The notes under the pieces are model-generated. The model worked only from the letters and a program-made list of their open reading frames with translations. It searched no databases and was not told the origin of the DNA. 64,000 bases of DNA from Eleginops maclovinus (taxonomy: Eukaryota > Chordata > Actinopteri > Perciformes > Eleginopidae): assembly GCF_036324505.1 (NCBI RefSeq), contig NC_086363.1, positions 1,026,946-1,090,945 of the forward strand, in the 5' to 3' direction. A program made the position numbers and the translations under genes. Of this stretch, positions 47,781 to 59,899 are shown in pieces (position 1 is the stretch's first letter; each line of letters begins with the position of its first letter).

Positions 47781-49211
47781 CTGCTAGTCAGGTAACAAAA
47801 GGAAGCAATTAGAGAATGGAAAACAGGATCATATCACATGTCACACTACAGAGGGGGAATCTGCACACGTCACATTGAGGATTAAACATGCAGAAGATGC
47901 CTTGAGAGGAGGACGACAGGCGGTAAATCAAATCGGAGGTGCAGCGGGAGAAAAGGCGCTCAGACAGGCAGAGAAAAGGAGGTGTTTGGAAGAGAGGGGC
48001 GTTAAAAGCAGCCGTTTCGATCTATAGAAGCAAAGTGAACAGAAAGCATGCAGGGCTCTCACAACATCAACCCTGACCAACATGCAGATTAGTATCTTCA
48101 GCTCGGTAGATCCTTCTGGGACAAAGCGCTGAATAAATCAAATTGTGCTTCTTTTTTTTTTCTTAACCCCCACCCGCTGGAGAGAACATACTCGCAGGGG
48201 TTCACTGTGACGCTGCTCTGACAGTGGATTTAGGACACCAATTTGTGATGATTTTGGACATGAGGAACTCATAAGGATGGAGTATGTCACCACACATACA
48301 GAGACTATCAGAAGAAGGTGGTTTTGAATTTGAAGGCATGCAAGGTGACACTGTAGCATGGGGCCAACACTGGCAAACCTTTAGTCCATTTTCTTCCACA
48401 AGGAGCCTTAAAAATTTGAAGGCAATTTGAAGAGAGGATTTGCCGAAACATGAATTTGCAACACAATTTGAAGTTTTTGTACACGTGTGCGTGTATGTTT
48501 ATTAAAGCAGACAAACAGCAAAGAATACAAGCCAAAATGTAAAAGCCAAAAAATAGGACTGCGAGGGTCCTTTTTTTCTCTCTTCTTCTTTCAATAACAA
48601 GACATTACTTTGTGACAATACAAATTGTATTTTCATTTGTTTTAAATACACGTTTAGGAGACAGATGCTTTGTTGCTGTTAGCTACTTAACATTGAAACC
48701 AGAACCTCTAAAAACAAACATAAAGCTACAGCTCCAGCACATATTCGCACCTAAAAATTTTCAAACGTTTATATGGAAAATCTTTTTGAAAAACGACCAT
48801 CTTTTTAAAAATAAAATAAAATAAAATAAAAAGGAAAAACCAGTTCGCCAGAAACAAGTGGGAGTGTGACTACCGTTTGAGTCCAAGCGGGTTATTAAAA
48901 TATGTACAAAAAGATATCTTGCCAGATGTCACCAATTTTTGGAGGAAAAACAAAAAGGCAGGCAACCGTTACGGGAGTGAGGGCCAATCAGATCAAGTCT
49001 CTAAATAAAGAAGACAAAAACACGGATTTGTTTTCAAAGCCCGGGTCGAATGAGCGCTAGGGTCTGGAGGGAGTTTTTTTGATTTGTTTTTCAGTGATAG
49101 TAAAGTTATTAAATGTTCCTTGTTTGAGATGTTGCTGTACGAGGAAAACATTTCAGACTTGATCTGACATAAGTATAATCGGAGCCCTACTTTTTTTTGT
49201 TTTGATTTGTT

Positions 49212-52200
49212 TTACTTCCACTGCTGCCCAAAAGAATCCTGATAAAATTCCTGGTTGTCGGATTTGTAACCGGAATAGTTACCAGAATGATCACCGCCTT
49301 GGAGCGGTTGCTGAGCAATGGGTTGAGAGCCCCAGTTCTGATTATTGGTTTGGCGCCGCTTGGAATCGGGCTGGTTGTACCCATCAGCTTTGCGCTTTCC
49401 TCCTACATTTCCACCGCGGCCACCCCGAGCACCACGTACCCCTCCTCGCCCTCTCAGCTGCAGGCCTCCTCGCGCTCCACGCCCGCCGCCGCGTCCCATC
49501 CCGGGTCCGCCTCGTGGGGAGAATCCACCCCGTCCTCTGGGCGCCCCGATGCCCCGTCCCCTGGCCGGAGAGGACCCTCCTCTGGGGCCCCTGCCGCCGC
49601 CTCGCCCCCGACTGGGCGCTTGGAAGTCCTCGTAGCTGTAGTACGGGTCGTCGTAGCCGCCGCGGTAGTTGTGATAGTCGTAGCCGTAGTAGTCATAGTA
49701 GTCCTCGTAGCCGCCGTAGTAGTCGGGCGGGTAGTTACCGTAGCCGCCGCGGTTGCCACCTCGGCCCCGGCCTCTGACTGGGGGAGGCATGTGGGAGGGG
49801 GGAGGATAGTAGTAATAATCGTCGTACCTGGAGAGAGACGGGTTGAAAGCTTAGACAGAGCTCAGAAAGGAGAGTGGACGTTGTCTGGTTTTAACGTTTC
49901 TTACATCACGGTTTTGGCTGCTTGTCTCTGGGCTTTGCGCTCCTTCCTCTTCTGATCTGGAGGCTTTGCAAAAACAATCTCGATCCGCTCGCCCTCCATC
50001 TCCTTCCCGTTCATCTCGTCCAACGCCTGAGGGGAAAGTCACACACACACTGAATATTACATAAGGTCTCCTGCTTCAGCAACGACATTTATCTACATTA
50101 GAGTCAAAATACCTTCACTGCGCCGTCCCTCTCCTCGAAGTGGATGAAGGCGTAGTCTTTGAGTTTCTTCACACGCTCCAGTTTCCCGAACTCGCCGAAG
50201 GACGTCTCCAGGAGCTCCTCTGTGACTCCGGCAGCAAGATTCCTCACGAATAAAACCTTCACCTGCAGAAAGGACGGAAGAAGGGTCCAAATGATTGAAG
50301 TTTATCTCCATAAAACTAATGCTTTTGTTTTGGAGTTCATATTTTCGGTTTAGTTTCAGGACAAAGCTCACCTTTGCCATGACCTCAGGGTCGGGGTCTT
50401 CGATGGGGTCGGCCCACTCCACCGTCACCACGTTCCCCCACACCTTCACCTTGCCGCTCATTAACCGGCGGCGAGCCTGAGCTGCCGTTTTGTGATCCTC
50501 GTACTCCAAGAAGCAGAAGCCCCGGTTCTTCTTCTTGTCGTCGGGTTGATGGTACAGAATGACGTCACTGAGACCCTCTGTAGAAACAGGAAGAACACAA
50601 AAGTCATTGGGGAGTGTCGACATGCTGCAGGAGGGCCTTACAGTTGAGAGATAGATGAGAAGGTTTTACCTGTGACTTTAGAAAACTCCTCCACGATCTG
50701 CTCCTTCGTTTTACTCTTGGGAATGGAGCCAACGAATAGCCTGTTGTTGGCCACGGATATACACACCCCGATGTGTTTACCAGAGCGAATCTCATGGTTA
50801 TTGCACTGGAGACAAGAGGAAAACACGTCAGAATCAGGCTTAGTGCCAAGTAGGAATTCACTTCGCCGTACAATGGATCAATCTACACAGCCAGAGGAAA
50901 GAAACGGTAAGAAAGGAGCACTGCCTTTACAGTGACATGTTTGTATGCTTTAATGTTCAAAAAGCTCTTTATTTTTCTCATACAATAATCTATAGAACAC
51001 TCTACAGGAGAGGGAAAACCCAAAAGAGAAGAATAGGGCTTTTTCCCCAGTAAAGATCATTCAATTAACTCCAAAGCTTCCGGCTAAATGTTTTCGCCGA
51101 ACACACACTTGCTGCTTGACTCGATTCCTGAGACAGTATTTGGTGTTTTCGGTTCAGCGACTCACCAGCTTGACGGCCTCCTGCGCCGCCTCTTTGGTGC
51201 AGAACGTGACGAAGGCATAGCCGCGGTTCAGGCCGCTCAGCGGGTCCATCATGAGCCTCAGGTCCCAGATAGGTCCAGCCTTCTCAAAGAGGGGAACCAG
51301 CTCGTCTTCAAACAAGTCCCGGGGAATCTTCCCGACAAATATCTACCGGAGAATATCAAAAAAGAATGGGACTTATTTCCCCACTGTCCCAGTTAAAGAA
51401 CACACTCCCTTAGTTTAGTGATTTCCTCCCAGGCGTACCTCTGTCCCGATGTTGGGTTGGGCCCCGGAGTAAATGGGCTCCGGTGGGGGCCCTCCGTACT
51501 TCCGCTGTCCCGTTGTGACGTCGAGTGTGTAGTTGGTGCGGTCCAGGAGCTCCTTGATCTTCGCCTCATCGGGCCCTTTAGTGGCGTCTGTGACTTTAGT
51601 CCCTTGTTTCTCCCGCTGCCGGTACGTCTTCATCACGCCGCACAGGAAGGCACTTTTGTTCTGGAATGGAGACGAAGGATGAATATAAAAGGATAAATGG
51701 ATTCTGAAATGATATTCATATTGAAAACATGCACTCGTGTTTATACGTTACACATCTGTGTGTGATCTGATTTATTTGTTAGCGTGATTATGAGCTATTT
51801 TAATGTTTGTGGATTGAGCTTTTAGCTATAATCCAGCATATAGCATCTCTTCTCTTCTGGAGATGAATGTACTTTTAAGCAACTCTCCGATGACTGAACG
51901 TACTTGCACGTGTGACAGGTCGCTCTCTTTGAACTGGGCGAGCACCTGCAGGGCTCCGTCCTCGTTGAACTCTTTCAAAGCTTCGATCGCCCGCTCGTCC
52001 AGGTCGCTGTGCGCTACCAGGCCTGATGAACACAACCGAGAGATGTGGACAAAGGATACGTGACTTAGACAAATATGAAGCCCTTGCACAAGCTTAAAGG
52101 AAGGAGATAAAACAAAGTGTCTGTTTGCTTTTGTTTGTGTGCTTCGTCCTGTCCTCATTTTATCTTCCACTCAGGAGAAATGTTCTTGATAAGACTATTC

Positions 52201-53534
52201 TGGGGTGGATGAAGCTGTTACACTTCCCTGCGTTATGCCACTTTATGAAATAGAAACAGAAGACCTTCTTTAGTCCCACAGGAGGGGAAATGTACATCAT
52301 TAGAGCAAAAGTAAGGAGAAAAAATATGAAATAAGTGGCATGCATAAAATATTAGAGATACAATACACTAGTGTGATAGCAGCCAGGGAACAGTAGTGAA
52401 AGTAAAAGCATATATTGCAGAGTTATTCCAGATGGTGATCCTTAAGCCCTCACAAGTTTCCTCATTACATCTGCTAATGTTTACAGCCTCTTTCAGCGCC
52501 ACGTTTCAACACAAGAACTCTCATAAAGACATGATAAAGATGGCATGCGGTACAATCAGAGGACTGTGTTTATGAAAGATTATCTAAAAGGTGATACAAC
52601 TAGATCCTGTAAACACTTGTAAAGAAGCCCCTCATTTAAAACTGCTCAGAGAGAACAGGTCACCTGCTGCAGGCGGACAGCTGCCCTTTTGTTTCTGTGC
52701 AGGTCACACACCAGCTGGTCTCCAGCCAGGCTTCCTCAACCCTTTATCACCACACCCATTCAATCCAGTTTCTATGTGAAGCAGCATTACAAACCTGAGA
52801 AGACCTCATATTGATTGGGATTGATTTCTAGCTTTGAGAGGTGAGAGGCTTCTTGAAAAGGAGATTTCAAAGCAAAGCGGAGGAGGGGTTATCTTCCAGT
52901 TTCACACACACTGCTACCTCTGACATCCAGCAGCTAAAATTATTAGTTTAACCGCTTTAAATACACTGAGGCCAGGATGAGAGGATGGTGTTTCATATTT
53001 TATGTTTAAGCAAACAATTTTAAGATCCAAGCCTTTTTTTGTTTTAACTCATCCCATTAAGACACCAACACTGTGTTCTTGCTCTCAACACTTTGAGGTA
53101 CTTCTACTTTACAGTATTGCCCTTTATGCGGCTTTTTACCTTCACTTCAGTGTGGAGGGAAATATTGTACTTTCTGCACTATATCTGAGCTGTAGTCACT
53201 TTGCACTGCATGAACTCAAAGAAGCTTCAACTTTATCAGCTATAACATGAAAGTGATGAACACATTTATACATAAATAATTAGTTATAACATATATATTA
53301 TTCTCAAACGGGCCAATCAAAGTGCGTCTGTCCTCAGGAGCAGGTAAATGAAGAGTGAACGATGTGTTTACCTGCTACATAAAGTTCATCTAGCTTCTCA
53401 GCCACGTTTTGAGGTAAACCAGCCTCCAGGAGAGCTGGGAAGTGTTCGGAGCGGGTCACCTCGGTGGTGTCCATCGGCTCCTCAGAAACGTTTCCGTTGC
53501 CGTTCAAATGATCTGTGGCCATGTCTCCAGACAT
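49212..53534 (-). CDS. syncrip: hnRNP Q / SYNCRIP RNA-binding protein, nine coding exons
   Basis: A cytoplasmic and nuclear RNA-binding protein acting in splicing, mRNA stability, translation and mRNA transport. Exons 5' to 3': 53372-53534, 51904-52022, 51439-51660, 51166-51342, 50670-50805, 50372-50577, 50113-50262, 49905-50026 and 49212-49827. Sum 1911 nt, 636 aa (human Q3 623); every junction keeps frame. Domains: acidic N-terminal helical region (about 30-110), RRM1 from [15 protein letters not shown] (about 169), RRM2 from [16 protein letters not shown] (about 250), RRM3 from [18 protein letters not shown] (about 342), then a Tyr-rich and RGG-rich tail with an NLS-like [15 protein letters not shown], ending FGQQWK. 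The ATG at 53532-53534 immediately follows a splice acceptor. A Met four codons downstream ([10 protein letters not shown]) corresponds to the human start, and an in-frame ATG ends exon 1. The gene is head-to-head with COX7A2. Confidence 0.97.
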
Positions 53535-54991
53535 CTGAGCACAACACATAATAACAGAGTCAACAACAACAGCACAACCGAGGCTGCAACAGGAACTGTT
53601 TATAGTGGGCGGTTTGGCGCCATCGTTTAAAAACTGGAGAGGCTGCAGGGTTTCAAGTGATTCCTATTATCATACACAGCAAAAACAGAGGAGCAGTTGT
53701 TGGCAGTGCAAGGCTTAAATCGCCCTCTGACAGTGCTCATTAAATAAAAAGAAAACGATTCAAACTTGGGGTTTCTGGAATAGGATAAAACATTTAAAAT
53801 AGTACGGGTCAATCCTAGCATTCTTTAAAAACTGCTTATGATGATGATGTTATATACCCAGGATATTCTGAATAATTACTCAGGTTGTAGTAGGCCAAAT
53901 CGTGTTTGCTCAACTTAATACATAAAAATGCAAACAAATTCCAATGTTTTGTCAGTGACTAAATGTAATGCATTTATTATTTGCTGCACCGCTATTTATA
54001 TCCTATTCACAACAATTGAATTGATTTACTTTATTGATCCCTAAACTAAAAGTAAAATACAGGTTGGTTGTGAAAGATTAAGCACACGATCTGAGTACTT
54101 CTTCCATCTCTGTCTGACATCTGAATTATTTACTGATCCCTTTTTCCATTTATAACACATGTGCTCATTTCTGCTCCACACTTAAATCAGCACAGCTCTC
54201 CACTTTGAAGATGTAGTATTTGTCATACTGTACTGTATTTTAGTGAACTCTCACAGAATTATATTTTGTGTAAATATTGTCTTTATTTTTGATTTGTTAA
54301 AATATGTTTTGTGCTAAACATTCTTCTGTCTGTGTCTTTGTATGCACCACCTACACCAAAGCTAATGTCTTGTTTGTGTAAATGTACTTGCTAATAAAAA
54401 CATATAATAACCCACTTATAAACATAGAATCTAGTAAAAACACCTGAGTTACTGTAAGTCGTTATTATGACTTTCTAACTCTTATTTTGAATTATTCATC
54501 TCAATATTAACACATATTTATCCCATATTATTCTGACTTATCTAATTATTTTGACTTTCTATAATAAGAAAGTAAGTCGAATTAATGACACAGAAAGTCA
54601 CAGGAGTTTCTGTCTGGCGGAACTGGGCTTGAATATTTGACCCTAGCCTCCCAGTAATAGTACATCAGTAATAATCCGCTCATTATTATTTTACAGTACA
54701 GTGAACACATCCAGCACGCCTCTCAGCTAACAGCAGGCCTCCCCCGTGGAGGGCCAGCATCAGGATGATAAATGATAAATAAGGATCTGAAACATTCAAT
54801 ATTTAATAGATTATTGTTATTTATTAAACCCTATTTCCACACACATATTTAATTTGGTCAAAACAGGCCCGTTGCTTTTCAAAATGCCGGCTAGCCATGC
54901 TAAGCTAACTGCCATGTTTTCTCGCAGGTAACTTAGCAACAAAACAGAGCCTGTTCCAGGGGTAAACAGCTCCTTTCCGGGTCCTACTCAC
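53535..54991. other. SYNCRIP intron 1
   Basis: Runs from the exon 1 donor (54991) to the acceptor before 53534. Contains a fish-type repeat fragment (actttattgatccctaaac near 54027) and AT-rich sequence. No further exon seen. Confidence 0.5.
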
Positions 54992-55130
54992 CATGCTGAT
55001 CTAACCTGCACGATGCGGATCCGCCGTGATGAAGGAGCTCCAGGTAATGAAAGGTAAATAAAATCCCCGGTGCTTTTTCAGGTTCTTTACTCCCGGTGAA
55101 AGAAAATGGCGAAGACGTAACGACGCGATC
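54992..55130 (-). promoter_or_regulatory. syncrip: SYNCRIP first exon and promoter
   Basis: The minus strand shows a strong donor (catggtgagtagg) at 54991/54992 at the end of a GC-rich, CpG-containing 5' UTR. Upstream elements include aaaatggcgaag, a YY1-like site, and acgtaacg, CRE-like. The last three bases of the exon are ATG, in frame with the next exon, so translation could begin here. Confidence 0.55.
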
Positions 55131-55266
55131 TCTGCTGCTCCACTGTACGTACGGGGTTTCCTGTGCTGCCTCTCACGGGCTGCTCAGTTTTACATATGGT
55201 TATAATGTACCAGTCCTCAGATCAGAAATGTAAACACCGTGTTACATACATGTGTATGTATACTGT

Positions 55267-55590
55267 AGAAATTGCAATGAAATCTGAAGTCAGAATCTCT
55301 TCCAACAATGCAACATAGTTATATAGGACAAAAAACAATAGAATACATTTAAAAATAGTGCAAGAAGAAACTGTAGAATACAATATAACATGTTGCAACA
55401 CCAATGTGCAATAATGCAGATGAAGTGAACTATATACATGTCAGAAGAAATAAATATAATAAGATACATAATGCAGAGAAGGCACATGTAAGTGCAGGAG
55501 TCTATATACATGTAAATAGAATGAGATATACAAAACAGAATGTAAAATAAAATAAGGTACAGAGAAATCAACTTAAATACTGTTTATTGT
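55267..55590. repeat. AT-rich dispersed repeat fragment
   Basis: Strings such as gtgcaagaagaaactg, aatgtgcaataatgcagatg and agatacataatgcag are typical of decayed fish repeat tails, and similar text occurs near 20830-20930. Family not assigned. Confidence 0.35.
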
Positions 55591-55679
55591 AGTGATTACC
55601 ATTTAGATATGTTGCTCTTTTATAAAACATCCTTATTTATCCAGAATCTTTTTATACTGTGTATTATTTGTGGTACATC

Positions 55680-55819
<140 letters not shown>

Positions 55820-55847
55820 CTGTATATACTGTATTTTGAGGGTGTAG

Positions 55848-55998
55848 TTCCACCGGAAGACTGAGGGGGCAGCAGAGCGCGCGGCATAAATACAGCCTGT
55901 CCTTAAACGGCTCGTAGAAGCCGGAGGTGGATCTGAAAGCGGAAGTGATTTGCTCGTGTCCTTGTGAGAAAGAGAGGCGACTGCAGACGGAAATAAAG
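55848..55998 (+). promoter_or_regulatory. cox7a2: COX7A2 promoter and 5' UTR
   Basis: Contains two ETS/GABP (NRF-2) type sites, accggaaga at 55852 and gcggaagtg at 55939, as is common for nuclear genes of cytochrome oxidase. A TATA-like cataaata lies near 55884. The start site is inferred between about 55900 and 55980. Confidence 0.5.
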
Positions 55999-58900
55999 AT
56001 GAACAGACACATATTTGTAAGTTTATTCTCCTTCTAAAGTCTTTGTTTGATTTGTGGAAGTATATATAGGCAGATGTACGATGTGATAGTTAGAGAGAAA
56101 GGCAGAAAGCGACTGAATTGAGACTAAAACTGTGGTCTAGGGGTCAAAGAAACGAAGAGGAGCTAACGCTAGCATTAGCTTCAGACATTTTTACTGGTTT
56201 TATTTATTTTAATGAGATTTAACATGTTTTTTGTTCAGTGTTTAAACTATTTTATAAAAGTTATGATAATAAAAAATGAAACTCAATAAAAATAAGTAAT
56301 GATCCTGCTCGGTAAATAAAGAAAGACAAAACCCATAAAAATGATCAAATCTAACAGAATAAAAACGCTTTTAATCCTTTGGCTCGTTTTAGTTATATCT
56401 TCCTGGGAACCGAGGAAAACATGCCTCTTCCAATTTCCTTTTTTTGGTGATTTTTCTACCTATTTAGGGTTAAAACAACTCAGAGTTTTTTTTAAATGTT
56501 ACAATATGTCCACAGTAGAGGACGTCAAGCATTTTGGTTTGAAAAGACGGAAACAATTTAAGAGCAACTCAATACAAGAACCCTATCACCTTTTTATATT
56601 GAAATATAAAGTAATTGATCCGAACCTTGCTGTTTATTTGGCCACTTAAAACAACTAGTGGTGAATGCTGCCAATCTTCAAATGCTGTGTTGTCAGTGAA
56701 CTGGGAAAAGTCGTGAACTTGACTCCAGTATGCTTGGGTTGTAGGGTCATCTTGACTGGTTTTATGGACGTGGTCTCCAATGGACCGTACTCACAGGATT
56801 GAGATGAGATTTAACATTGTGTCAGTCTGTGTCCTCCTGTGTGACTCTCCCTGTCTCTGGATGTCTGCAGGCGCTGCAGCAGGTGGCTCGGAGGACCATC
56901 AGCAGCTCCGGCCGCCGGCTGGAGAACCAGGTCCCGCAGAAACAGAAGATGTTCCAGGTACACATTATTATAGTCTGCATATCTGCACATTAAGGACAGA
57001 GGATCAGGGCCATGCGAGAAACATTATGTGGCATATGACCAAGAGTAAAATACTTTCTCTGAAATTAAACTCAGAAGTCAGACTTTTCTTTGCTCAAATT
57101 TCAAAGACTGGTGCACATTACATTTATGCAGTTTACGGTTATTGAACAATTTATTTTCTTATCCATAGTTTTTGAGTTGAATGAGTTTTCAGTCTTTATT
57201 TGGTTGTCCAAAACATGTTTCTGGTCAGTCAGGTCCTTCAAAGACAAAATCACACTCTCATAATTTGTATTTTGCTCTAAGGTAAAGTTGTAAATGTTTT
57301 TTGTCGCTGTCGATCAAACCCTGATACTGAGAGGCTCTAGTATAGTGAGTTTCTCTACCTCAGTGTCTCATAGGTTATTCATGGTTTAATATTTAAAGTT
57401 CTGCTGCGGTTCTGTGGACGGGAAGTGGTTTGAAGCTGCCTGTTTCTCTAGTGCGTATTAAGAAGTATAAGGGGTGCAGAAATGTTCATTATTTCTAATA
57501 ACTCATGATGAATGTCTTATCTTTTAGCAGTGCTTCTTCTCATGAAGCCCTGAACGCATTTAGCTCCAAAGATAAGTTCCCAGTATGTGAAACACAATCT
57601 AACCGAGTGAAGAACTAATCCTGCATGAAATGTGTGATCTGCAGTGAATTACTGCCTAAATAAAGAACTGACTGCGGGTCAGATTGAATGCGTTCAATGT
57701 TGAGAAATGCTTAAAGTAGACAATAGATTCTGATGCTGCTTTCACTGCTCGGACAGCTCATTGTTTGTCCGATAAAGAATCGTTTCTCTGTGATTTAAGC
57801 AGCTTCCAAAGTGTGTGGTAGTTTAAAGGAACTGGTTTTATGGCTGGTTATTCTCTAATGCTGCTCTATGCTCTTTACAATCTGCACTGATTGAGTCCAG
57901 CCTGCATGATGACTCTTTTCTATGGAGTTTTTAGTTTAATTTCTAATCTGAAAACCACAGTAAAGCAATTTCTGAAAGTATTGTGAGTTCTAAAGCAGTT
58001 AGAATACACTTGATAATTTGATACTTGTAATCATGACTTCTTGGTTTTGTCAAAGGGAAATCTCAAATAAGCAAATGTATTTATTTGATTGATAAATATG
58101 GATTTAATTACGGATCAGATGCTCTATGGTTTTGTGTTTCGTGCTGCCGTAGTATAGCATGCTTGCAGATGCTGTGTCTTTGTGTCACATGTTTTACTGA
58201 AGCCTTTCTCTAAAAGCTATGTTTAAGTCTGTGAGCGGAGTAGCAAGACAGGAGGAGCACGTCTACGGTGAACAGTTTAGTGGTGCAGATTATTCAAAGG
58301 TTTTAATAACATGAACACCAAATATAAATGGTTTTCTTTGTTGCTTGTAAAGAAAAAGCCTGAGATTGATTATTTAGTAAAGCAATTCTGACCCTAAATT
58401 TAATTGGAAGAAACAGAAAAGTGTAAAATAAATTAGTTCTGGATGTGTGATTTATAGATGCTCTCGTTTCCCCTGAGCTCGTGTGATTTATAGATGCTCT
58501 CGTTTCCCCTGAACTCGTGTGATTTATAGATGCTCTCGTTTCCCCTGAACTCGTGTAATTTAAAATGGAACTTTACTGCTCAGTGGGGATGAAGCCAAAA
58601 TGCTCTTTTTGAACTTCTTTGTTTTGTGAATTTTAATCTGCACATAAACGTGAAAAATAAATGTAAGAATCAAATCCTTTTTCTTCAGATTTACTCGTTC
58701 ATTTCCCTTTATCTGCTCGCTGTAATGTCATTTCCCCGCTGTGGGACGAATACGGTATGGTGTCTCTGTCTCTAAGTCTGTGCTTCTCTCTGCAGGAGGA
58801 CAACGGGATGCCGATTCATTTAAAAGGCGGCGTCAGCGACGCCCTGCTCTACAGATTGACCATGGCCCTCACCGTGATGGGTGAGGAAAACTTCTCCAGC

Positions 58901-59707
58901 TTCTGTTCCTGCAGAAACACGCGCTCATTATTTATCTAGAGGCTGAGATCAGGAGGTAGACTTCTGTAAACGGGAGAATGATGAGCTCAATGACCCAAAA
59001 TGTACTTTATATCCATCATTTCTGCTCTTTCTAGACCTCAATTCTTGCCCTGCTCAGAAGGATGATGCTTAATATACACGACAAAGCTGCAATTAAGGCG
59101 GAGAATAGCAAGCAACGTGCACACCTCTGTATGTTGCACAGCTGGTGCAATTATTAGTGCACGTTGTGTGTTAGACATGAACTGCAGAGAAGGTGTGTTT
59201 AATGATGCAGAACACACGAGTTTTACTGCTACCTGTTTCTGGTCCTTACTGCTGTTTCCATAACCTTTAAATGAACTTTGCAGAGACCTGACATTACCTG
59301 CTTAGACCTCAAATCCAAACGACTGAGTACTTCATTGATCCCAATTTGGAAAACACAACAATGAGGTCACAATCAACACTTTTAGTCAAAATGATCTCGA
59401 TATTTTTGGTCCAACTCATTTCATTATGTCTTTATTTCCAGTTCTAATGTGTACACACTTATTCTATTTATATAGGTAGTTATATTTTTAACTGGTGTTT
59501 GTTTTAATATTTGTATTTAGTTAACATTCGCCAACCCCACTTCCCCCCTGGGATAAAAACAATACTACATAAATATTTCCAGCTGTTTCTCTATCACTTG
59601 TGTACCCTGAAGCCGGACCTCCTCTAATCTCCTCTCCTCTTCTGACAGGAAGTGGATACGTTGTGTACGAGCTGGTGAAGGCGGCGTTCCCCCAGAAGAA
59701 AGTCTAA
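55999..59707 (+). CDS. cox7a2: Cytochrome c oxidase subunit 7A2, mitochondrial, four exons
   Basis: Small nuclear-encoded subunit of complex IV in the inner mitochondrial membrane. Exons: 55999-56016, 56871-56957, 58796-58880 and 59649-59707. Sum 249 nt, 82 aa (human 83). Starts MNRHIFALQQVARRTIS, a basic mitochondrial presequence. The core VPQKQKMFQEDNGMPIHLKG and DALLYRLTMALTVMG matches the family, followed by one membrane helix and the end FPQKKV. The first exon encodes only six residues. Exon 2 to exon 3 spans 1.8 kb with a small tandem repeat. A COX7A2 paralogue (for example a fish a/b copy) cannot be excluded. Confidence 0.93.
58445..58560 (+). repeat. 36-bp tandem repeat in COX7A2 intron 2 (3 units)
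   Basis: Three copies of tgatttatagatgctctcgt plus ttcccctgaactcgtg; the first has gagctc in place of gaactc. Confidence 0.9.
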
Positions 59708-59771
59708 CTCCACTCCATGTTTACTTCGGTTTAAAATAAATCAAATGTACGCCGGCCGCTCTACATTGTGT

Positions 59772-59777
59772 AATAAA
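59772..59777 (+). terminator. COX7A2 polyadenylation signal
   Basis: AATAAA 65 bp after the stop codon. A second one (atcaataaagaac) near 59874 would extend the 3' UTR by about 100 bp. Confidence 0.6.
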
Positions 59778-59899
59778 TCTGTATGTTCCGGTGGTTCCTG
59801 TCCTGGCGGAACGTTTGTTTCATGTTCACGGGATCAATATTTATTTTGTGCACTCTCTCTGATGACCTGAGGATCAATAAAGAACACCTCTCATGACCA

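Larger units (their letters stand above)
44255..49211 (-). other. syncrip: SYNCRIP long 3' UTR / alternative terminal region
   Basis: About 5 kb without exons of another gene. A minus-strand AATAAA at 44264-44269 marks the likely distal end; another at 48498-48503 could end a shorter transcript. The interval holds a SINE, an AT-rich tandem tract and, near its 5' part, an alternative coding exon. If transcribed in full, the UTR is unusually long and offers room for post-transcriptional control. Confidence 0.5.

Noticed and set aside
49287..49955. 222-aa plus-strand frame rich in Val/Ser/Pro
   Set aside because: Antisense to the SYNCRIP RGG exon; its composition mirrors the Gly/Arg/Tyr codons.
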